Shown: positions 22,217-31,974 of the stretch, piece after piece
Layout: every line of letters begins with the position of its first letter
Numbering within the stretch: position 1 is the stretch's first letter
DNA from: Zygnema cylindricum
Taxonomy: Eukaryota > Streptophyta > Zygnematophyceae > Zygnematales > Zygnemataceae
Reading direction: 5' to 3'
Length of the DNA stretch: 64,000 nt
Assembly (NCBI GenBank): GCA_037447655.1
Contig: JBBHKE010000861.1
Location: 98,081-162,080, forward strand
Translations under genes and position numbers: made by a program
The notes under the pieces: model-generated
The model's database searches: none
The model's input: only the letters and a program-made list of their open reading frames with translations
Told to the model about the DNA's origin: nothing

Positions 22217-23533
22217 ATTTTTTTATCAAGCTTTCATTTGCCACATGAACAAAGGGTGCAACGATTATATGTACATGATGAATAACTTATTACATTTTTA
22301 TTCATCTTTACTCACTTTCATTACATTTTTCCAATTCAAACCCATCATAATAGCTTTTTAATAGGAAAAGTAAACTGGCATGTATCTATACCACATACAC
22401 TTTTTTAGACGTTTTTATGGAAATTTTTTACTTTAAGATCTGTATCTTACCAACATATTGAAAGACTTAACAGGACAACCAATAATGTCATTTCATAAAG
22501 TTCTTTAAAAATACCTATACTATTTAAATGGAACAATAACCATAAAGTGATTTTGTTAGCTCACTTGAATGATATTGTATTTCTTCCGTTGTATGTTCAA
22601 ACATCTATTAGGGCCAAATGCCACTCAAGAACGTATTTTCGAAAGATAAAAGCACCATGCGTTTTATGCGCTTGTTAACTGTGTCGATTTACGTTCAATT
22701 GAAATTGGCAAACTCACGTCCACACATGATACACCATCAACCATAACACGATTCAATGAACAACTTCAAAACATAAAACTCTCTTTCTATTATTAAACCC
22801 AAATTTCATTTTCGTACCATCATGCATATTATGTGCTAATTAACTTTATCGGTCCATGTTCAACTGAATAGCGTACTACTTTGGATTACACACTTCATAG
22901 CATGAAACATAACACGATTCAATGCAACAACAGGAACACATCACAAACTATTTCAAACAACAAAAGTGATTATTCGTACGTCGAGTGAATTAGAGTACGC
23001 TACTTATATCTATACATTTTGCACGATTTTCATAAACAAACCCAACTAGGAAACAAAAAAATCATTTTTTAATAACCTCACACAAACACTTCATGAACTG
23101 CCCCCGCTTTCAAACAGAAAAAACCGTTTTTTTGTAGTTATAGCTCTACAACGTACATCAGTATATAAATCAACTTACCTTGGTAATATTGTAATTCAAC
23201 ACCTGCAACTTGAGGCGTTAGTCGAGCCGAGATGGCACGGCCGTTCCAAATTTCAGCCAGACCAAAGTGATACTGTTCAGCCAATTACTTTTAGCCAATT
23301 ACTTTTCAGGTGGAATAAGCGTACTAATTTTATGATGTTCCTGAATTCTATAGATGTGCAAAATGAAGTGTTTTTTTTACGGTACTGTCGGTAGTCGTTC
23401 GTAGATTGTTCGTAGGTAATTTTTTTACAGTACTGCTGGTGGTCATTCGTAAATACTAGCGGGCGGCAACGTTGCATTACACAGCGATACGGCGGTCCGT
23501 ATTGCGGACAATCGCAGGGCAACATTACATTTG
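22217..23533. other. AT-rich DNA with a degenerate 180-bp duplication
   Basis: No gene seen. About 22617-22795 and 22800-22980 share ordered motifs (CACCATGC/ATCATGCA, TTATGCGC/TTATGTGC, GTTCAATTGAA/GTTCAACTGAA, CATAACACGATTCAATG), indicating an old tandem duplication. The 5' end of the Helitron should lie in or near this stretch. At 23455-23533 there is GC-rich sequence resembling the minisatellite on the far side of copia D. Confidence 0.6.
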
Positions 23534-23752
23534 TGCCATGTAGAAACTAATGGTTTTATTAGTATTTTCTAGGTCTGAAAAGAAATATAGAAGTCGAGGT
23601 AGTCTATCTCTAACTTCTCTCTCCAACTCTCAAACTTGTCGCAGTCACTGAGAAATTGGAGAGGAGGCTAGAGCCATGGCTACCTTGGCTATCCTGAGAT
23701 TTACGGGAATTTTATGGTAGGGTTTATTTATTTAATTAAAAGGTAAGTGCCG

Positions 23753-23830
23753 GCGGCAGGATTTGATCCATGTACCTACCGGCCGGCAGATAGGATATAG
23801 CCGGTAGCCTTAGCCGTTAAGTCTAGCAGT
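23753..23830 (-). other. Antisense tRNA-like module in copia D LTR
   Basis: On the minus strand, CTTAACGGCTAAGGCTACC corresponds to an A box and GGATCAAATCC to a B box. The A-box half is close to the one in copia H (CCTTAATGGTTAAGGCATCC), although the LTRs as a whole differ. The 3' LTR has the same module at 29154-29230. Confidence 0.6.
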
Positions 23831-24428
23831 AGTGTTACAAAGCATATAGTTTGATAGTTATTTAAATATGTATACGTGCGATAAATCATTTAACTTAAAT
23901 GAATTACGGGATACATAGATCCAGTAATATATAATGTACGACTTACGGTACGGACACAAATCAGTACCGCGCATTTGTTTCGTAAATGAAACAAATACCG
24001 CGCATGTATTTATTACGGCTACGATTAAAGCCGAATTTAATCGGACGGCCGGAATTTGCGCCGAGATCGCGGAGGAAGATTTCGGCGGTTTGTGGCCATC
24101 GCCACATCGGATGACGCGTGGCGAAATTCCGTTGGATTGTGGAATCTCCGGAGATTATGGCACCGAATCCGGATTTGACATGTGTCGACATTTTGGCCAT
24201 GTCGTACAATGTCCGTACACAAAGTACACCGGCAGCTGTACTTTTGAGTACGGAACTCAATTCTGATTGGTTCCGTACATCAGTAGATAGAGTTTGTGAG
24301 AGAGATAGGACTTAGAAAAATTAGAAGATAGGACCCTCTCTCCTAGAGAGCTTCTGTACAAAAGGTCAACTTTGACCCTCCATAACTTACTGCTCAGGGG
24401 AGCAAATTCAGAGATTCTTTTTGTTATC

Positions 24429-24494
24429 GACTCAGCGGAGTGTTGCCTTCACAAGGGTGAAGGTGGTTAGAGTTTTTGTCTGCCAAGGTGGCAG
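24429..24494 (+). promoter_or_regulatory. Copia D leader stem-loops
   Basis: SL1 GACTC-AGCG-GAGTG (24429-24442), SL2 CCTTCAC-AAGG-GTGAAGG (24446-24463) and SL3 CTGCCA-AGG-TGGCAG (24480-24494). They lie between the TATA region and the gag start. The 3' LTR has the same set at 29830-29895, with SL1 perfectly paired there. Confidence 0.7.
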
Positions 24495-24567
24495 TTATTT
24501 TTGCTTAAACACAAAGGGGTCAGGATTATCCTAGAGGCTTCTTGGAAGCTGTCCACTATGAGGACTT

Positions 24568-27500
24568 ATGGAGGTCTCCGAGTTACAGGTTATGGGCCCA
24601 CCCTCTAGGGTACCAATCTTTAATGGAACTGGCTTCATATACTGGGAAAGTATGATGATAGGAGCTTTATGCGAAAAAAGGTTTTGGGGGATAGTGAGTG
24701 GACGATTAGGGCGTCTATCAAGTCTTGGAATTCCTCCAGGGTTTGGAGGAAGCAGATTCACCAGGAAAGAGGATTCACCTTCAACGGAGGAAACAAAGGA
24801 AGGAGAGGTGGTGGACAAAGGAAAGGAGAAGGAGGCGACCACACCAATAGCAACTGGTTTAGCATTCATGTCACCTATTCCGAGGAACGAGGAGAATGAT
24901 ACTGAAACCTGGGACTTCATCAATATAGCGGCAAAGCACTTCATCCTACGCCATCTCACTCAAGGACTTGCATGTCCTCATTTGCAGGTAGAAAGGGCAT
25001 CCGATCTTTGGATGGCTCTTATAGAGATGTACCGAAGTGGTACGATTCAGCAACAACAGTTGGCTCATCAAAAAGTTAAGGAGTATGTATACAAAGGGGG
25101 AAATATGTTAGATTTTTGCAATGAGCTTGCTACACTCTTCATGGAGCTACAGAGTGCGGGAAAAGATTTTAGTGAAAAAGAAAAGGTTAACTGTTTACTG
25201 ATGAAGTTACCTGATGAAATCGTGAACATAGTTTACCGTGTGCAGGACTTGCCTGACTCAAGGTGAATATGGAACTCAGTGGTAGGAATGATTCTCGTTC
25301 AAGAGAATACAATTGAGATCCGAAGGGGAGGAAAGAGTGGCCAAGCCTTGGCAACAGCGACTGATTGGAGGAACAGGGATTCCCGAAAACCGGTCGGAAA
25401 CTATGGGGGTAGGGAGCAGAAAAAACAGGCCGATGAGTTCGAACCAAGGGCTCCCAAAGGACTATTTCATTTTTGTAAGAAACAGGGGCACTATATGGCA
25501 GAGTGCACTAAGCTAACCGAGCTTCGGTTAAAGGAGGGGCAGACCGGTGGTACCCCGAGAGGAAAGAAAAAGGCCCTTGTCACACAGGTACTTGAGGCTG
25601 AATCCGAGGACGAGGACGATGAGCTCCTTTTGGATGAGGAGTTGGAGGCGAAAAATGAGGTCGAAATTCCACGAAGGCAGAAATGTGCTTACGGTGGATT
25701 GAAAGGTGAAGCAGGCTGGATTGTAGATTCAGGTGCCTCCATGCACATGTGTAAGGATAGACACCTGTTCACTAAGTTAAGAAAGATTCCCACCGTAGAG
25801 ATAGAGTACGGGGATGGGAGGATAGTCACCACTACTCTTGTAGGATCGGTAGATCTAAAAGTGTTAGTAGAAGGAAAGACATCCATATTAACATTCTCCG
25901 ATGTATTGTTTATTCCGGAGCTGAACAAAAATCTTATCTCTACATCAGTATTAGATGATAAGGGTTTTTTTACTAGCACTAGGGAAGGAGTCTTTACTGC
26001 TAGTTTTGAGGATGATGTCTATTTCATTGCTGAGAAAGGTAGCCATGGGATGTTTAGGCTGATCTTAAGTAATGAAAAGAAGAAACTTTATTATGCTGGT
26101 GTTCATGATATTATGATGTGGCATAAGAGGCTTGGGCATGTCAATCTAGATAAGTTAAGAGAGATGAAAAAGATGGGAGTGTTCGAAGGGATTCAGTTCA
26201 GTGAGAGTGATGATATAAGTGATTGTAGTGGATGTGCTCAAGGTAAAGCACACAGATTACCCTTTCCTAAGTCAGCCACCTATAAGGGAGAAAAAATTCT
26301 AGATCTAGTACACACAGATATTTGGGGACCGGCTAAAGTGCCCTCACCGGGGGGGAAGAGATTTATGATGACTATAACTGATGATTGATCTCGGTATTCC
26401 CGGGTATATTTTTTGAAAAACAAGTCCGAAGCTGAGGATTGTTTTAGACAATATAAAGCATGGAGCGAAAAACTCCATGAAACTCCAATCAAGAGAGTAA
26501 GGAGTGACAATGGTGGAGAGTATACTTCTAACCAGTTTGAGGATTTTCTGAGGGAAGATGGGGTTCAACACCAAAAGACAGTGCCAGAAAATCCTGAACA
26601 GAATGGGGTAGCTGAAAGGTTAAATAGAACACTAAGTGATAGTGCTAGAAGTATGTTGTCAGATAAAAAGATAGGGAAAAGGTTTTGGGCAGAAGCAATG
26701 AACTGTGCTAATTACCTCAAGAATAGAGTTCTTACTTCAGCTATAAAAGATCAAACACCTTATGAGAGATGGACAGGCCGGAAACCAGACATATCTCACT
26801 TAAAGGTTTTCGGCAGTCAAGTGTTCAGTCTAGATACTGATCGGTCCAATTGGAAGCTAGATCCTAAAGGAAAACCAGGATACTTATTAGGATATGATGA
26901 AGATGTTAAAGGATATAGAGTTTATGATCTAAAAAGGGAAGATATAATCTTAGTAAAGCATCTAGTAGTTATGGATGAAGGAAAGTCTGTAGATCCATTC
27001 AAATATACGAAGTCAGTAAAAATCAGATTTGAGTCAGAAAATTCCGATGACTTTGAGCTTCCTAACTATCCAGGTTTTAGAGAAGATGACATTCTTGCAG
27101 GAACAAATCAGACTGAAAAGGACTCGGCTGTGGAAACTCCAGTGACAACTCTACTCGAAGCGGAAGACGTGGTGGAAATTGATTCGGAATCAAGGGATAG
27201 GGGAGAAGCCGAGTTTGTTCGAAAGAATCCACGAGAACCATCTATTCCGGCCTCAGATTTTGAAGGGGGGAGGAGAAGTAGCAAAAGACTGCAAGAAAAA
27301 CAGGTTAATAACAAAGTAACTAAACTATCTCATCAAGATGAACCTCAAACTTATGGAGAGGCGATGACTTGTCCAGAAAGAAACCGGTGGAAGACAGCCA
27401 TCAATGAGGAGATGGCTTCAATCATGGCAGTCGATACTTGGGAGCTGGTGGACTGTCCACCTAACCGAAAACCAATTGGTTGTAAGTGGGTTTTCAAACT

Positions 27501-28926
27501 AAAACTAAACCCAGATAACACAATCGAGCGCTACAAGGCCAGATTAGTGGCAAAGGGATTTACACAAAAGGAAGGAATTGACTACGGGGAAACCTTTGCC
27601 CCGGTGGTCAGATTTCCCTCTGTCCGCATACTTCTCAGTTTAGCAGCGGCGGAAGACATGGAAGTGCACCAGATGGACATCAAAACAGCCTTTTTGCATG
27701 GAGAATTGGAAGAGGAGATCTTCATGCGACAACCCGAAGGGTTTGTGGAAGAAGGAGAGGAGAGTAAGGTATGCCGGCTGATTAAATCTCTTTATGGTTT
27801 GAAACAGGCGCCTCGACAGTGGAATAAGAAGCTTGATGAGTTTCTTACCGGTCTAGGATATATTCGGATCAGCTCAGATCACTCAATCTATGTTTTCGAA
27901 GATGAGGAAGGTTTTATATTTATTGCAATTTATGTTGATGATTTGCTTGTTTTAAGTAAATCAATGGAAAAAATTAATAAACTGAAAACCGATCTTAAGG
28001 GGAGATTTGAAATGAAGGATATGGGGGAAGCAAAATATATTTTGGGAATTCAAGTAGAGAGAGACCGAAAAAGGAAAATTATAAGATTGACTCAAAAGGA
28101 AGCAATAGGGAACATGCTTGAAAAATTTCAAATGGATAAAGCTAATAGTTGTACAACTCCAATGGAGTTGAAGAAGGGAAGTGAGGGGAGTGAGGAAGAA
28201 GGAGTCATAGTCTTAGACGAGGAATTATCTCCTGATGAACAGAAGTTCGTGCAGACTATTCCTTACAGGCAAGTAGTGGGAAGTCTAATCTATTTTATGA
28301 ATTGTACCCGGCTGGATTTAGCTGCAGTTGTAGGAGTGCTGAGTAGAAGTCTAAATGCTCCCACTAAGAAGGATTGGGAGGCAGCTAAGAGAGTCCTTAG
28401 ATACTTGGTAGGAACTAGAGATCTATGGTTGCATTTGGGTGGGGAGAATACTGACATCACTACTTGGAGTGATGCCAGTTATGGTGATGCTCCGATGAGG
28501 AGATGTACTTCTGGATATGTATTATATGTGGGTGATGGGGCTTGCTGTTGGAGTAGCAAACAGCAAAAGGTTATTGCTCAGTCCACCATGGAGGCTGAGT
28601 ATATGGCCTGTTGCTCTGCTGTAAAAGAATTGATGTGGGTCAAGTCTTTGCTTGGTGAGCTTGGTCACCTTAAGAGTGGTGTGCAGAAAATATTTTGTGA
28701 TAATCAGGCAGCAATCGCTATTTCTGCCAATCCTAAACACCATTTTAAAGCCAAACACATGGACATCAGACTCAGCTTTGTTAGAAAGAAAGTAGAAAAC
28801 AAAATAATCAGTTTAGAGTACAGACCAGATAGTGAGATGGTAGCAGATATGATGACCAAACCTGTGCCTTCCCCTAAGCTATTTTTTTGCAGGGAGAAGT
28901 GTGGTCTGAAATTAAAGATTGACTAG
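24568..28926 (+). pseudogene. Copia D Gag-Pol polyprotein, one frame with two stops
   Basis: A single 4,359-nt frame broken only by TGA at 25264 and TGA at 26386. ATG 24568 is inside the LTR; the next in-frame ATG (24592) lies in the primer site. Domains: Gag to about 25440; CCHC knuckle C-K-K-Q-G-H-Y-M-A-E-C (about 25475-25507); protease D-S-G-A-S-M-H-M-C (25726); integrase zinc block W-H-K-R-L-G-H ... C-S-G-C (26118-26235); catalytic H-T-D (26310), S-D-N-G-G-E (26502) and N-G-V-A-E-R (26602); C-terminal F-G-S-Q-V-F (26808); RT Y-V-D-D-L (27930); RNase H W-S-D-A-S-Y (28466), M-E-A-E-Y-M-A (28588), D-N-Q-A-A (28699) and H-M-D-I-R (28758). All catalytic residues I can see are intact. Both stops align with tryptophan codons in copia F. 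Confidence 0.92.
24588..24602 (+). other. Copia D primer binding site, anticodon arm of initiator tRNA(Met)
   Basis: GGTTATGGGCCCACC follows the LTR directly. Its reverse complement, GGTGGGCCCATAACC, is the anticodon stem-loop of plant initiator tRNA(Met) with the CAU anticodon in the middle. This is the half-tRNA priming arrangement known from Drosophila copia and yeast Ty5. The site is also coding: it spells the V-M-G-P part of Gag. Confidence 0.88.
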
Positions 28927-28939
28927 AAAATAAGGGGAG
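28927..28939 (+). other. Copia D polypurine tract
   Basis: AAAATAAGGGGAG lies between the stop codon (28924-28926) and the 3' LTR. The equivalent in copia E is AAAATAAGGGCA at 37337-37348. Confidence 0.85.
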
Positions 28940-29988
28940 TGTAGAAACTAATGGTTTTATTAGTATTTTCTAGGTCTGAAAAGAAATATAGAAGTCGAGG
29001 CAGTCTATCTCTAACTTCTCTCTCCAACTCTCAAACTTGTCGCAGTCACTGAGAAATTGGAGAGGAGGCTAAAGCCATGGCTACCTTGGCTATCCTGAGG
29101 TTTACGGGAATTTTATGGTAGGGTTTATTTATTTAATTAAAAGGTAAGTGCCGGCGGCAGGATTTGATCCATGTACCTACCGGCCGGCAGATAGGATATA
29201 GCCAGTAGCCTTAGCCGTTAAGTCTAGCAGTAGTGTTACATAGCATATAGTTTGATAGTTATTTAAATATGTATACGTGCGATAAATCATTTAACTGAAA
29301 TGAATTACGGGATACATAGATCCAATAATATATAATGTACGACTTACGGTACGGACAAAAATCAGTACCGCGCATTTGTTTCGTAAATGAAACAAATACC
29401 GCGCATGTATTTATTACGGCTACGATTAAAGCCGAATTTAATCGGACGGCCGGAATTTGCGCCGAGATCGCGGAGGAAGATTTCGGCGGTTTGTGGCCAT
29501 CGCCACATCGGATGACGCGTGGCGAAATTCCGTTGGATTGTGGAATCTCCGGAGATTATGGCACCGAATCCGGATTTGACATGTGTCGACATTTTGGCCA
29601 TGTCGTACAATGTCCGTACACAAAGTACACCGGCAACTGTACTTTTGAGTACGGAACTCAATTCTGATTGGTTCCGTACATCAGTAGATAGAGTTTGTGA
29701 GAGAGATAGGACTTAGAAAAATTAGAAGATAGGACCCTCTCTCCCAGAGAGCTTTTGTACAAAAGGTCAACTTTGACCCTCCATAACTTACTGCTCAAAG
29801 GAGCAAATTCAGAGATTCTTTTTGCTATCGACTCAAGGGAGTCTTCCCTTCACAGGGGTGAAGTTGGTCAGAGTTTTTGTCTGCCAGGGTGGCAGTTATT
29901 TTTGCTTAAACACAAAGGGGTCAGGATTATCCTAGAGGCTTCTTGGAAGCTGTCCACTCTGAGGACTTATGGAGGTCTCAGAGTTACA
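28940..29988 (+). repeat. Copia D 3' LTR
   Basis: 1,049 bp, TGTAGAAACT to GAGTTACA, immediately followed by the TGCCA duplication. It has the antisense tRNA-like module at 29154-29230 and well-paired hairpins SL1 (29830-29843), SL2 CTTCAC-AGGG-GTGAAG (29848-29863) and SL3 CTGCCA-GGG-TGGCAG (29881-29895). Confidence 0.97.
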
Positions 29989-30013
29989 TGCCAAGTACGA
30001 CTATATGTCTTGT

Positions 30014-30410
30014 TGACGGGCTGCGGCCTAGAATTACGCCAACGGGTGGCACCGTATAATTAAGCCACCAAGCGGCAGCATAGAATTATGCCAGCCCACG
30101 GGCGGCAGCGTAGAATTACGCCAGCCCACGGGCGGCAGCGTAAAATCACGCCAGCCGGTGACAACGTAAAATTAAGCCACCAAGCGGCAGCGTACAATTA
30201 AGCCACCAAGCGACATCTTAAAATTAAGCCACCAAGCGGCAACGTATAATCACGCCACTGGCGCCAACGTAGAATAACGCCACCGGGCGGGTGGCAGCGT
30301 AGAATTACGCCACAAGGCGGGCGGCAGCGTAGAATTATGCCACCGGGCGAGCGGCAGCATAGAATATTGCCACGGTACGGTGGTCTATACCGCGACGAGC
30401 GGCAGCGCTA
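30014..30410. repeat. GC-rich minisatellite, 26-30 bp units
   Basis: About 13 variable copies of a unit of the form CGTAGAATTACGCCAC plus CGGGCGGCAG. Unit length varies mainly in the CCA/CGGG part. A diverged piece (GCGGGCGGCAACG...) at 23460-23500, on the other side of copia D, suggests the array originally extended there and D inserted at its edge. Confidence 0.85.
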
Positions 30411-30465
30411 CATCGTGCCCACGGTGTGGTCGTGTGACGGAAAAAATCCTTGACAGACACACCGC

Positions 30466-30474
30466 CTATATAAG
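30466..30474 (+). promoter_or_regulatory. TATA box candidate downstream of the minisatellite
   Basis: CTATATAAG, in a GC-rich-to-AT-rich transition about 55 bp after the minisatellite, has the look of a plant core promoter. No recognisable gene follows, so the transcript, if any, is unknown. Confidence 0.45.
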
Positions 30475-31974
30475 GGTTTCCAGAAAGGCAAACAAAGTTC
30501 TCTTATTTATATACTAATCTTAGAATTCAATGTCATTTCATGGAAAGGAGAGCAACTCGCCCTCATATTTTCTCTCACCCTGGCCTTCATTCACTGCTTT
30601 GTACTCACTAAAAAAAAAAAAAATGGTTATATTCCTAAAATATTGTTTTTTTTTTGAAGTTATTGGAAAAAAGAAAGAGGAGAGATTCAACATGCACGAA
30701 AACTGCATGAGAAGGTGACCCAACAAAAGAGGCAAACGTAAAGGCCCTTTCTTCAACCATGAGCAACACAAGGCTATAAGGTTATTGTTGGTTGGGCTGT
30801 TGGGTTGGATTTTTGGTTGTTGTCGCTTCTCCCCCCCCTCTAGCGCGGCGAGGGCGCCCCGAAGGGAGGGGGAGGAGAGAATCTTCAATACAAATTTTCG
30901 TACATTAATTCAATATTGTAGCGATAAGAACTCTGGCCTCCCACCAGTGTTAGTCTCGAAAGGATATTAGCCATATTAACCGTTCGATATAGGATATGTT
31001 TAATATTGAATTCAACGCAATAAGAATTTTCTAGATACACAACACTAGTAGCATTTTGGTTGGGAGCTCGCGTCTAGGTCAACTAGACAAGATTTTGCAA
31101 TTTAAGTGCACATTGGTACAAATTTGGTATCATATAATCATAATTTAACGGTTAATCCATTGAAGAACTTTGACTGTGAAAAAGTGTGATCATTAAGCTC
31201 AAATTTTGTCCCGTTGGTGAACGTCGACCCTCATAAGAAATCAACAATCCACAGAGCGAACCATCTGTTAAGCTAACAAAACGTGCCGACCACATGTAAA
31301 CACAGCTGTTTCTCGCAAGCCCATTCTCACCAAATTACTGGACAAAAGGTGCATGAACTTCAGAGTGTAAGCACATGTTGGGTTTAACTTTTGCCACAAA
31401 ACTGAAATCTAATTCACGAAGCACCACATTGAACCCAAACGCAAATTAAGGGACAACGTGAAATAAAACTGGTGGGGTTCACCCTTAAAAAAAAGGAAAA
31501 CGATATCATATGCGTGGTTCACACTTGAACAAAGGAGAAAACGATGTCATAAATTTTGAGATCCACGTGCCAAATTTCATAAATTGACAAAAAACGCGGC
31601 GGTGACGGTTAGGACAATAGGTTTCGACCGTTTTGGAGCGTAGCAGCGGCCAAAAGATTTAGATTTATGAGTAAAAACTAAACAGCTGCGCATACCAAAC
31701 GGCAATTGCCGTCTGCCATCAGACATCATGTTTGGAATACACTTTTTCGTTTTTGAAGAAATACAAAAACGAAGCGCACAGATGTGAACCGTACAAGAAT
31801 TCATTCCCTCGCAAACTTAGGAACAAACTAGAGGACCAATCAGATAAGAAAACATGTAATGTCAACAAAAAAGAAAAACACCGATGGAAAAAAAAACTAA
31901 TATAAACTAATAACTGTTTTAATACTAATTAAATAGACTAATAAACGTTTTAATACTAATTAAACACTATTAAC
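30475..31974. other. Unassigned DNA between minisatellite and copia E
   Basis: No gene recognised. It includes an A run (30609-30622), a GC-rich patch at 30825-30870, and at about 31896-31970 two tandem copies of an AT-rich unit of about 36 bp (ACTAATAAACGTTTTAATAC). Frames here are short and unlike known proteins. Confidence 0.6.

Larger units (their letters stand above)
23539..24587 (+). repeat. Copia D 5' LTR
   Basis: 1,049 bp. In order: CCATGG (23675), antisense tRNA-like module (23753-23830), a GTAC-rich stretch with TCGTACAATG and CCGTACAC (24205-24250), a weak TATA-like TACAAAAGG, leader stem-loops (24429-24494), and ATGGAG at 24568, which opens the gag frame 20 nt before the LTR end. 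A 110-codon frame at 23934-24266 is also open in the 3' LTR but is not evidently coding. Confidence 0.97.
23539..29988 (+). mobile_element. Copia D, full-length and least decayed element
   Basis: Two LTRs of exactly 1,049 bp (TGTAGAAACT...GAGTTACA) flank one long polyprotein frame, with the TSD TGCCA at 23534-23538 and 29989-29993. About 25 LTR differences were counted by eye, around 2.4 percent, making it the youngest insertion in the window. It landed at the edge of a GC-rich minisatellite. Primer site, polypurine tract and leader hairpins are all in place. Confidence 0.97.

Noticed and set aside
21908-22361. Plus-strand frame with a signal-peptide-like start (22056-22361)
   Set aside because: It is antisense to the Arg/Lys-rich start of the Helitron ORF, which explains its hydrophobic composition.
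23934-24266. 110-codon frame in the copia D 5' LTR, also open in the 3' LTR (29335-29667)
   Set aside because: The two LTRs are only about 2.4 percent diverged, so shared openness is expected. Related LTRs (E, F, H) do not keep the frame, and the composition reflects the GC-rich U3.
29755-30063. Reading frame in the LTR leader that looks conserved between D, H, solo and 59-kb LTRs (A-N-S-E-I-L-F-A-like)
   Set aside because: The conserved amino acids coincide with the SL1-SL3 stem-loops and are better explained by RNA structure. The frame differs from gag and breaks in E and F.
30014-30410. CRISPR-like array
   Set aside because: Units are variable tandem repeats without unique spacers, and the sequence is eukaryotic.
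30538-30888. 116-codon minus-strand frame ending near a GC-rich patch
   Set aside because: Low complexity and no recognisable domain; part of it reads through a poly-A tract.
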